DNA of 9,783 nt from an uncultured Clostridia bacterium (GTDB lineage: Bacteria; Bacillota_A; Clostridia; TANB77; CAG-508): contig CANPZA010000053.1 of assembly GCA_947588915.1 (NCBI GenBank), positions 1 through 9,783 on the forward strand, written 5' to 3'. Below are positions 1 through 7,200 of the stretch, in pieces. The first letter of the stretch is position 1, and each line of letters begins with the position of its first letter. The translations under genes and the position numbers were made by a program. Under the pieces are notes generated by a model. The model was not told the DNA's origin. It worked only from the letters and a program-made list of their open reading frames with translations, and did no database searches.

Positions 1-971
1 CACACGTTGACTGTCCAGGACATGCTGACTATGTTAAAAACATGATTACTGGTGCTGCACAAATGGATGGTGCTGTATTAGTAGTTTCAGCAGCAGATGG
101 TCCTATGCCACAAACTAGAGAACATATCTTACTTGCAAGACAAGTTGGTGTTAAATACATCGTTGTTTATTTAAATAAATGTGACATGGTTGATGATCCA
201 GAATTATTAGAATTAGTTGAAATGGAAGTAAGAGACTTACTTACAGAATATGATTTCCCAGGAGATGAAATTCCAATTATAAAAGGATCTTCATTACAAG
301 TATTAGAAACTACATCTACAAATCCAGATGATGAAGTTTACAAACCTATGAAGGAATTATTAGATGCTATTGATAGCTATATTCCAACACCAGACAGACC
401 AATTGATCAACCATTCTTAATGCCAGTTGAAGATGTATTCACAATTACAGGACGTGGAACAGTTGCAACAGGTAGAGTAGAAAGAGGAACAGTTAAAGTT
501 TCTGATGAAGTTGAAATCATTGGTTTATCAACAGAAAGAAAGAAAACAGTTATCACAGGTGTTGAAATGTTCAGAAAATTATTAGATCAAGCAGAAGCTG
601 GAGATAATATTGGAGCATTATTAAGAGGAATTGATAGAAAAGAAATTGAAAGAGGTCAAGTTTTAGCTAAACCTGGAACAATAAATCCACATACAAAATT
701 CACTTCAGAAGTTTATGTATTAACTAAAGAAGAAGGTGGAAGACATACTCCATTCTTCAATGGATATAGACCACAATTCTACTTTAGAACAACAGATGTT
801 ACAGGTGTTATTGAATTAGCAGCTGGAACAGAAATGGTTATGCCAGGTGATAATGTATCTATGACAATTGAATTAATTACGCCTATCGCTATTGAAAAAG
901 GATTAAGATTCGCTATCCGTGAAGGTGGTAGAACAGTAGGTTCAGGAGTTGTAGCTGATATATTAGCTTAA
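1..971 (+). CDS. tuf: Elongation factor Tu, 5'-truncated by the window edge
   Basis: EF-Tu is the cytosolic GTPase that delivers aminoacyl-tRNA to the ribosomal A site. The first complete codon is at base 3, and 322 residues are present. By comparison with E. coli EF-Tu about 78 N-terminal residues, including the P-loop and switch I, lie outside the window. The visible part opens with the G3 motif DCPGH of switch II. The G4 motif NKCD is encoded at 174-185, and an SSL version of the G5 SAL motif follows. Domains 2 and 3 are complete and end in the usual [16 protein letters not shown] C-terminus. Codon use is strongly biased (AGA, with some CGT for arginine), as expected for a highly expressed gene. 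A terminator starts 17 bases after the stop, so tuf is the last gene of its transcript. The identification is essentially certain. Confidence 0.98.
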   Translation, partial: HVDCPGHADYVKNMITGAAQMDGAVLVVSAADGPMPQTREHILLARQVGVKYIVVYLNKCDMVDDPELLELVEMEVRDLLTEYDFPGDEIPIIKGSSLQVLETTSTNPDDEVYKPMKELLDAIDSYIPTPDRPIDQPFLMPVEDVFTITGRGTVATGRVERGTVKVSDEVEIIGLSTERKKTVITGVEMFRKLLDQAEAGDNIGALLRGIDRKEIERGQVLAKPGTINPHTKFTSEVYVLTKEEGGRHTPFFNGYRPQFYFRTTDVTGVIELAAGTEMVMPGDNVSMTIELITPIAIEKGLRFAIREGGRTVGSGVVADILA

Positions 972-988
972 TAGAAATAAATTTCAAA

Positions 989-1030
989 AAAATATCGCAT
1001 ATAGAAAACTATGTGCGATATTTTGTTTTT
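989..1030 (+). terminator. Rho-independent terminator of tuf
   Basis: A near-perfect stem pairs 989-1004 with 1009-1024 around an AAAA loop. The only non-Watson-Crick pair is one T-G wobble. A T-rich tail (gttttttctt) follows. It lies 17 bases after the tuf stop and separates tuf from plsX. Confidence 0.92.
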
Positions 1031-1043
1031 TCTTATAAATCTA

Positions 1044-1072
1044 TTGCTTTTTTTTCTAAAGCATAATAAAAT
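1044..1072 (+). promoter_or_regulatory. Probable sigma-A-type promoter for plsX
   Basis: TTGCTT (1044-1049) and TAAAAT (1067-1072) are separated by exactly 17 bases, between the tuf terminator and plsX. The spacer region also carries an imperfectly placed inverted repeat, TGCTTT (1045-1050) and AAAGCA (1058-1063), which may be an operator or chance in AT-rich DNA. The predicted 5' leader is about 50 bases. No FapR-like operator was recognised. Confidence 0.5.
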
Positions 1073-1131
1073 ATATATATTAAAAATATAATTAGTTATG
1101 GACAGATAAAGATGAAATTAGGAGGATCCAA

Positions 1132-2161
1132 ATGAAAATAATATTAGATGCTATGGGAGGAGATAATGCACCAGATGCAAATATAAAAGGTGCTGTAAAT
1201 GCTATAAATAAAGTTAAAGCTGAAGTTATCCTAGTTGGAAAAGAACAGGTAATTAGAAATAAAGTAAAAGAATTTTATGGCAAAGAAATTGAAGAAATAT
1301 CAGATAGATTAAAAATAAAAAATGCTCAAGAAACAATAGAAATGGAAGACCAACCTACAGTTGCAATTAAGCATAAAAAAGATTCATCAATGGTAGTTGG
1401 ATTCAGAATGTTAAAAGAAGATGAGGGAGATGTCTTTATTTCAGCAGGAAATTCAGGAGCATTACTTACTCGGAGCAACATTAATAGTTGGAAGAATAAA
1501 GGGAATTGACAGACCAGCATTAGCAGGAATCTTACCTGCATATAAAAGCCAATTACTATTAATTGATGCAGGTTCAAATACAAATTGTAAACCAATAAAT
1601 CTATTACAATTTGCACAAATGTCTAGCATTTACTTAAAAAATACATATGGAATTGAAAATCCAGCAATAGGATTATTAAACATAGGAACAGAAGAAACTA
1701 AAGGAAATGAATTAGTAAGAGAAAGTTATAAATTATTAAAGGAAAAGGCTGAAGAATTAAATATTAATTTTGTTGGAAATGTAGAAGGAAGAGATGCATT
1801 CTCAGGAAAAATAGATGCTATAGTGACAGATGGTTTCACAGGAAATGTATTCTTAAAAACGACAGAAGGATTAGGAAAATTCGTAAAGAAAAGTTTAGTT
1901 GAAAGTTTTACAAAAAACATATTTACAAAAATATCTTATTTAATAGCAAAAAAACCAATAAAAACACTATCAAAAGCAATGGATTATAAATCTTATGGTG
2001 GAGCACTATTTTTAGGAGTAAAAAAACCAGTAGTAAAAGCACATGGAAGTAGTGATGCATTATTATTTGAATATACTATTATTCAAGCTGAAAAATTTGT
2101 TGAAAACAAAGCTGTAGACCATATGATTCAAGAATTCGAAAAACAACAAAATCAAAAATAA
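1132..2161 (+). CDS. plsX: Phosphate acyltransferase PlsX, interrupted by a +1 frameshift at a CGG codon
   Basis: PlsX converts acyl-ACP and phosphate to acyl-phosphate, the acyl donor for PlsY in phosphatidic acid synthesis, and works at the inner face of the membrane. ATG 1132 is supported by AGGAGG at 1120-1125 (6-base spacing) and by the diagnostic start MKIILDAMGGDNAP. The zero frame reads through residue 113 (…SAGNSGALLT), meets CGG at 1471 and stops at 1507-1509, giving only 125 residues. Skipping C1471 restores a typical GATLIVGRIKGIDRPALAG continuation to the stop at 2159-2161. The corrected protein has 342 residues, against about 330 for the family. Conserved sequence on both sides of the break argues against a long-dead pseudogene, and PlsX is normally needed for membrane lipid synthesis in Firmicutes. 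The break could be a sequencing error, a recent mutation or a recoding site. acpP follows 133 bases downstream. Confidence 0.95.
1471..1474 (+). other. +1 frameshift site in plsX: zero-frame CGG, +1-frame GGA
   Basis: The zero frame reads CTT ACT CGG AGC and stops 36 bases after the CGG. Omitting C1471 gives CTT ACT GGA GCA, which continues the conserved PlsX sequence (SAGN-x-GAL followed by the IVGRIKGIDRPAL region). CGG is codon 114. The context is a T-ending codon, then C, then a GGN glycine codon, the same as at 9738. A Shine-Dalgarno-like AGGAG lies at 1455-1459, but it coincides with ordinary GGA GCA codons. Confidence 0.85.
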
Positions 2162-2214
2162 AATAATTTATTTTTGACCTACCAGTACAAAATAAAAATA
2201 TTTTATAAATATAC

Positions 2215-2243
2215 TTGACAAATGTAAAAACATATAATATAAA
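2215..2243 (+). promoter_or_regulatory. Sigma-A-type promoter of acpP
   Basis: A consensus TTGACA (2215-2220) is followed after 17 bases by TATAAA (2238-2243). A TATAAT at 2233-2238 is closer to consensus, but its 12-base spacer is too short. The promoter sits in the 133-base gap between plsX and acpP, so acpP can be transcribed independently of plsX, in keeping with the large amount of ACP cells need. No terminator is visible after plsX, so read-through is also possible. Confidence 0.75.
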
Positions 2244-2275
2244 TGAAATATGAATAAATTATTCGCAAACTTGAG

Positions 2276-2284
2276 AGGAGGTGA
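2276..2284 (+). promoter_or_regulatory. Strong ribosome binding site of acpP with long spacing
   Basis: AGGAGGTGA is a nine-base match to the 16S rRNA anti-Shine-Dalgarno. From its AGGAGG core to ATG 2295 is 13 bases, longer than the usual 5-9. No alternative start exists: an in-frame TAA at 2289-2291 closes the acpP frame upstream. Confidence 0.8.
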
Positions 2285-2294
2285 ACTCTAAGGT

Positions 2295-2537
2295 ATGAGT
2301 TCAGAAGAAGTTTTAGAAAAAGTAAAAGGAATAATTGTAGAACAATTAGGAGTTTCAGATACAGCTGTAACAATGGAAGCATCATTTATTGATGATTTAG
2401 GAGCTGATTCATTAGATATAGTTGAATTAGTTATGGCATTAGAAGAAGAATTTGATATAGAAATTCCTGATAGTGATGCTGAGAAAGTTGTAACTGTAGG
2501 AGATGTAGTAGACTATATAAAAGAAAATGTAAAATAA
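2295..2537 (+). CDS. acpP: Acyl carrier protein
   Basis: This is the small acidic protein that carries growing fatty acids as thioesters on a 4'-phosphopantetheine arm and supplies acyl-ACP to PlsX. It is 80 residues long, normal for bacterial ACP. The modification motif DSL lies at residues 38-40, with Ser39 as the attachment site, inside [18 protein letters not shown], which is close to the universal ACP signature. The predicted helices (residues 3-16, 38-52 and 67-78) fit the four-helix ACP fold. The usual clostridial partner rnc is not found downstream; the next gene is convergent. The gene ends 10 bases before a shared terminator stem. Confidence 0.97.
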   Translation: MSSEEVLEKVKGIIVEQLGVSDTAVTMEASFIDDLGADSLDIVELVMALEEEFDIEIPDSDAEKVVTVGDVVDYIKENVK

Positions 2538-2546
2538 AAAATAATT

Positions 2547-2591
2547 AAATTAAAAAATCCAGCTATTGATTAAAGTTGGATTTTTTAATTT
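2547..2591. terminator. Bidirectional terminator between acpP and the convergent dacF-like gene
   Basis: A long stem pairs 2547-2564 with 2574-2591 around a nine-base loop, with one G-T wobble. The core is ATCCAGCT/AGTTGGAT. It is flanked by six A on the left and six T on the right, so an RNA hairpin followed by U residues forms in either direction. It lies 9 bases after the acpP stop and 14 bases beyond the 3' end of the minus-strand gene. Confidence 0.9.
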
Positions 2592-2605
2592 GTAAAATAT
2601 ATTTT

Positions 2606-3886
2606 CTAGAATATTGATTCCTCTAAGTTTTTAGGGTAGTATTTAAAAAAATTAATAATGTAATTAAATATATTATTTTTATTTATATCTGAATCACAAA
2701 GCAAATTAAAGCTTGCAATATTATTACCTTCAGAAAATACATCTAATTTACCAATTAAATCATTTGTTTTAACTGGAGCAATTAAATAAGAGTTAATATC
2801 AATTTCTGCTTTAATTGAAGAAATCCATTCTTTATTTATAGGAATAATTGGAGTTTCCTCAATAGAAGGATCAATTTTTAAATTTATATTATTAGAAAGT
2901 CCCTTTTCAACATAAAAAAAATCATTATGAGATATTTTCCAGTCATCTAAATAATTATAAATATAATCTTTAATATTAAAATATTCATAATTTTTAAAAG
3001 AATATTCAATTAACTTAATACTATCTTTTGTTCTAAAATTTTTCGTATCTGCACCTAAAACTACGCAAATAATATCCATATTTCCCCTTTTACATGCAGT
3101 AACTAAACAACGATTAGCACCATTTGTAAAACCTGTTTTAATTCCATAAACACCATTTAAATTTCCTAATAATTCATTTGTATTGGATAAAGCCTTAGGA
3201 TGACCATTAATTGTTACGGTATAATTTTTAGTTCCAACTATATTTTTAAAAGTAGAATTTTTTAATGCATAATCAGACAAAACAGCTAATTCATAAGCAG
3301 TAGTATAATGATTATCTGAATCCAAACCATGTGGAGACTCAAAATGAGTATTATAAAGCCCTAAATCTTCAGCTTTTTTGTTCATTAATTTAGAAAACTC
3401 ATCAACTGAGCCAGAAATGCTTTCTGCTAAAGCTATTGCTGCATCATTCCCAGAACATAATAATAAACCATATAATAAATCACGAATACTAATTTTATCA
3501 CCAGCTTTTAATCCCAATCTTGAACCGCCAGTTCCACCAGCTTTTTTTGATACTTCAACAATTTTATCTAAAGAAGAATTCTCAAGAACAATAGTAGCTG
3601 TCATTATTTTTGTTGTAGATGCCATTTTTACTTTGCTATTTTCATTTTTACCATATAAAGTCTTTTTACTAATTCTATCTAAAACAACACATGAACGGGA
3701 ATTTAAGTTTAAGCTAGTATTAACATTACTTGAAGTTTCTAATGTAACATTTTTAATCTCAGATGCAATATCTATAGCTTCATCTTCCAAATCTAAATCA
3801 TCACAATATGTTGTTCGTACTCCAAAAACAAAAATACAAATAAAAAAAGAGATAAATATTTTAAATATTTTATTTTTTATAGCCAT
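2606..3886 (-). CDS. dacF: Secreted D-alanyl-D-alanine carboxypeptidase (peptidase S11, DacF/PBP5 type)
   Basis: This penicillin-binding protein removes the terminal D-alanine from peptidoglycan pentapeptides outside the membrane, limiting cross-linking. The 426-residue protein starts with a basic and hydrophobic signal peptide (residues 1 to about 25). All three catalytic motifs of the serine DD-peptidase fold are present: S90-TT-K93 with the nucleophile Ser90, S145-G-N147, and K250-T-G252. The C-terminal third matches the beta-rich domain that follows the catalytic domain in this family. The last 20 or so residues contain a hydrophobic, aromatic stretch that may bind the membrane. ATG at 3886-3884 has AGGTGG on the minus strand (3898-3893) at 6-base spacing. 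No convincing promoter was identified. The choice of dacF over dacA or dacB is uncertain; the family call is firm. Confidence 0.95.
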   Translation of the reverse strand: MAIKNKIFKIFISFFICIFVFGVRTTYCDDLDLEDEAIDIASEIKNVTLETSSNVNTSLNLNSRSCVVLDRISKKTLYGKNENSKVKMASTTKIMTATIVLENSSLDKIVEVSKKAGGTGGSRLGLKAGDKISIRDLLYGLLLCSGNDAAIALAESISGSVDEFSKLMNKKAEDLGLYNTHFESPHGLDSDNHYTTAYELAVLSDYALKNSTFKNIVGTKNYTVTINGHPKALSNTNELLGNLNGVYGIKTGFTNGANRCLVTACKRGNMDIICVVLGADTKNFRTKDSIKLIEYSFKNYEYFNIKDYIYNYLDDWKISHNDFFYVEKGLSNNINLKIDPSIEETPIIPINKEWISSIKAEIDINSYLIAPVKTNDLIGKLDVFSEGNNIASFNLLCDSDINKNNIFNYIINFFKYYPKNLEESIF

Positions 3887-3997
3887 ATTTTACCACCTAT
3901 AAAAATATATTGTATAAGATTAAAGAATATGATTTTAAAATTAGATTGAATAAAATGCTACGGATAAACAAAAAATGAGATTAATTTACGTAAAGTC

Positions 3998-4026
3998 TTG
4001 ATTTTATTACAAAAATGTAATATAAT
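3998..4026 (+). promoter_or_regulatory. Distal promoter P1 of the surface-protein gene
   Basis: TTGATT (3998-4003), a 17-base spacer, then a perfect TATAAT (4021-4026). Transcription would start near 4033 and give a leader of about 170 bases before ATG 4203. It lies in the 316-base gene-free region between the divergent dacF-like and surface-protein genes; apart from the sites listed here I see no gene or tRNA in that region. Confidence 0.65.
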
Positions 4027-4032
4027 TGTAAT
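4007..4032. promoter_or_regulatory. Possible operator overlapping promoter P1
   Basis: TTACA (4007-4011), AAAA, TGTAA (4016-4020) is a perfect 5-bp inverted repeat inside the P1 spacer. TGTAAT recurs at 4016-4021 and 4027-4032, exactly 11 bases apart, about one helical turn, flanking and partly overlapping the -10 box. A repressor bound here would block the promoter. The DNA is very AT-rich, so chance is a real alternative. Confidence 0.35.
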
Positions 4033-4064
4033 GTAGGGACTTTTAAAATTATGTAATAGGTAAA

Positions 4065-4088
4065 TAATACTTCCGTAAGGAAGAATTA
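4065..4088 (+). other. Small hairpin with GTAA tetraloop in the surface-protein leader
   Basis: CTTCC (4070-4074) pairs with GGAAG (4079-4083) around a GTAA loop, a GNRA-class tetraloop in RNA. Beyond one A-A mismatch the stem extends by TAAT (4065-4068) with ATTA (4085-4088). No U-tract follows, so it is not a terminator. It would lie in RNA made from P1 but not from P2. No known riboswitch core was recognised around it. Confidence 0.45.
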
Positions 4089-4127
4089 ATAGTAAAAAAA
4101 AACTAAAAAATGACATAAAAAAGCCTA

Positions 4128-4155
4128 TTGACTTAATTTTAAAAAAGTGTAAAAT
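4128..4155 (+). promoter_or_regulatory. Proximal promoter P2 of the surface-protein gene
   Basis: TTGACT (4128-4133), a 16-base spacer, then TAAAAT (4150-4155), placed 47 bases before ATG 4203. Two promoters in series would let the gene be controlled separately through P1 and P2. Confidence 0.6.
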
Positions 4156-4202
4156 GTTGATATAGACGGAAAAATAAATTTTAAATATAAAGGAGATAAA
4201 AA

Positions 4203-4289
4203 ATGAACGTAAAAAGAAGTTTATTAAAATTAACAACAGTAATCCTATTTATAGTATTTGCATTAGCTCAATGTGGTATAGTAAATGCA
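4203..4289 (+). other. Signal peptide of the surface protein
   Basis: Residues 1-29: a basic N-region (KRSLLK), a hydrophobic core (VILFIVFALA) and an A-type cleavage site after VNA. Cys24 is preceded by Gln, so this is not a lipobox. Confidence 0.85.
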
Positions 4290-7200
4290 GAAACTAGACT
4301 TGAAGAATCAGTAAAAATGGGATTAATTCCACAAATGACTGACAATGAACCCAATATGGCTTATTCAATTTTAGACCCTAGTGGACAAGGTGGTCATGCT
4401 CATAATTTAAATAATATAGTAAAATTTCGAGACGACGACGGAAACAGTTATGATAATTTTGATATATATTGTATAGATGCAGATATTACAAATTTTGGAA
4501 CCCATCACGAAGCTAGTTATGATATTTATTATGATATGAAAACAGAAAGAGAACTTATAAAAAGCAAGTTTATTAAGCTATTTGGTAGTAACATAGAAAT
4601 AGATGATATATCTTATGATAAATATAATCTTCTTTTAGCCGTTGCAGATGGATTATATTTACCAGCAAATGAAAATACTACTGAAAATGATAGAAAAGAG
4701 TTAATTTATAAAATTCTTAAATTTGCAAATAGTGAAAAAGAGCTTAATTTTAGTGAAAATTTGGAACTAATGTGCTCAGCATTTAATTATGATGATAAAT
4801 ATGATGATGTAGCAGATTTTCTTGGTAATGCTTCTCCAACAGAATGTGAATTAACAGAAAATGCCTTAACAGAAAACGAAATAAGTGCTGTACAACAAGC
4901 TGTAATTTGGTATTTCACAAATTATGAAAAAGATGGAGATTTTGATCAAACTGGAAAGACAAATTGGTTATATTACTATAAAGAGGATAATGATCAAATA
5001 TGGGATGTTGGAGGTAAACATTATACTGATTTAGCTGAATATCAAAAAGAAAGCTCACAGGGAAAAGCTAGAAGTGAACAGGCAAGAGCATTATGGTATT
5101 ATATAATCAGTAATGCAAAAGCAAATGCAAGCAAATATGCTGATTTAAGTTCAAGCTTAGGAAAATCAGGTGCGCCAGCAATACTTGAAACCCAAACACT
5201 ACAAAGCAAAATATCAGGAGAAAATACTCTTATAGGACCAATTAGTATTACAGAATTAAACTCTTCTAAACCATATACAATCGATTTAGAAATAACTAAT
5301 GGTGGCCAAAAAATGGAATCAGGATACACATTAGTAAATGAATCAGGAAGAACAGTAAGTAATTTAGTTAAAGAAGATTTTTATATTTCTATTCCAACTA
5401 ATCAGCTAAAAGATATATCAATAAAAGTAAAAGTAAATTATGATGAAAGAGAAATTAAGTTATGGTCTGCACAAGGAAAAGAAAATCTTACTAATAATGA
5501 AGAAGGTGCACAACAACCCGTAATTGAAGTAACAGCAACTCCACAGGAAGTAGAAAAAACTTTAGAATTAAAACAAACCGTACCATTTGATTTAGCTTTA
5601 AGAAAATACATAACAAAAGTAAATGGAGTAGCAGTAAATAATACAAGAGTTCCAGAAATAGAACATTCTGCATCAACAACAGGTGCAACAGTAAAATATA
5701 AACATAGAAAAGATCCTGTAGTTGTACAAGTAGATGATACAATAACATATGAACTTACAGTTTATAATGAAGGTAAAAAGGCTGGACGTCCAACAGAAAT
5801 AGTAGATCAACTACCAACAGGATTAGAATTTGTTCAAGTAGTAAATGGAAATTTTGATAAAGGAAATTATGATAAAGCAACTAATACAGTAACTTTAGTT
5901 AGAAAATCAGATAATCAAGAAAATCTAGATCCTTATAATGGAACATTAGATAAGGAAACAGTTGAAATTGAATGTAAAGTACTACAGACAGCAGATACAT
6001 CAGGAAAATCTTTAACAAATATTGCATGGATTTCAAAAGCATATGATCAAGAAGTAGGAGAGATTGTAAATCAAGTGGGAGCAGATATAGATTCTGAACC
6101 AGGAACACATCCAAATATAGCTCAAAATAATATGCCAGATTATAGAGGAAATACAAGCAATAAAACAGACTTAGATGATCCAGAGTTCTATTATAAAGGA
6201 CAACAAGATGATGATGACTTTGAGAAAATAGTTGTATTAAATGGATTTGACTTAAAGTTAGTTAAATTTATAACAGCAGTAAATAATCAAAACATAGAAC
6301 CAAGTAGAATAAAAGATATTGACGTAAGTAAATTAAATAAAACCGATGAAAATGGAGAATTAGTTACAACAGCTGATTATAAGTTAAACAAAGAACCAGT
6401 ACCTGTAAAAAAAGGAGATATTGTTACATATACATTTAGAATTTATAATGAAGGTACTATAGATGGATATGCAGAAGAAATTACAGAAGATGTACCAGAA
6501 GGATTAGAATTCTTATGGTCAGAAAAACAAGATGAAGATTTACAAAATGATCCAACATTGACAGCTGAAGAAAAAGCAGCAATTGATTTTAACCAAGATT
6601 ATTTATGGGGATTTGAAGAAAGCGACATTGATGAAAATAACAGAGTAACAATGATAAGAACAAACTACTTATCAAAGGATAATGAAAAAACAGACAATGA
6701 TAATCTAATCAAAGCATTTGGGAAAAATGATGGTAAAAAAACAAATGATGACCTTAAATATAAAGAATTAGCTGTAAAATTTAGAGTAATATCTGATAAC
6801 ATAACAGGAGCAGAAATTAGAAATGAAGCAGCTATAACAGAAGATGCAAATTCAAATGGAGATTCAGTTGATGATAGAGATTCAAATACAGAGGTTTGGA
6901 AAAAATATGAAGATGATGAAGACTATGATAATGTTGTGTTACAATCATTTGACTTAGTAGCAAGAAAATTTATTATAGCAGTAAGCAAAGATGATACAAT
7001 ACAAGATAATGAAAAATTAACAAATCCAGATGGATCTTATTCAAGAGCACCTGTTGTGGATACATCTAAATTGAATACTACAGATGCACAAGGAAAATTA
7101 ATAACAACAGCTGAATACAATCATTCAAAAGAACCAGTAGAGGTAGAACCAGGTGATATGGTTGTATACATGATAAGAGTATATAATGAAGGTGATATCG

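Noticed and set aside
1421..1470. A separate downstream start for the second part of plsX at ATG 1421
   Set aside because: Residues from 1421 to 1470 do not match PlsX in that frame, there is no suitable ribosome binding site, and homology in that frame begins only after the extra C.
1468..1477. prfB-like +1 or dnaX-like -1 slippery site
   Set aside because: There is no stop codon in the A site, no CUU-UGA or A6-type run, and re-pairing of the P-site tRNA (ACT to CTC, GTT to TTC) would be poor. If recoding occurs it must depend on the CGG codon rather than classical slippage.
1326..1616. 96-codon minus-strand open frame spanning the plsX frameshift
   Set aside because: Antisense shadow; plsX homology on the + strand explains both sides.
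2162..2214. FapR or FabT operator upstream of acpP
   Set aside because: The sequence around 2174-2190 (gacctaccagtac) only loosely resembles FapR half-sites and is not a symmetric operator.
3803..3886. Lipoprotein signal in the carboxypeptidase (Cys28)
   Set aside because: The TTYC context does not fit a lipobox.
3378..3902. 174-codon open frame on the + strand opposite the carboxypeptidase gene
   Set aside because: It is the antisense shadow of a gene with all three catalytic motifs; it has no ribosome binding site and no recognisable family.
4033..4202. Cyclic-di-GMP or other known riboswitch in the adhesin leader
   Set aside because: None of the conserved core sequences of the riboswitches I know could be found; only a simple hairpin is visible.
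4203..4289. Lipoprotein signal in the surface protein (LAQC, Cys24)
   Set aside because: The residue before Cys is Gln, whereas a lipobox needs Gly, Ala or Ser. A standard cleavage site lies five residues later.
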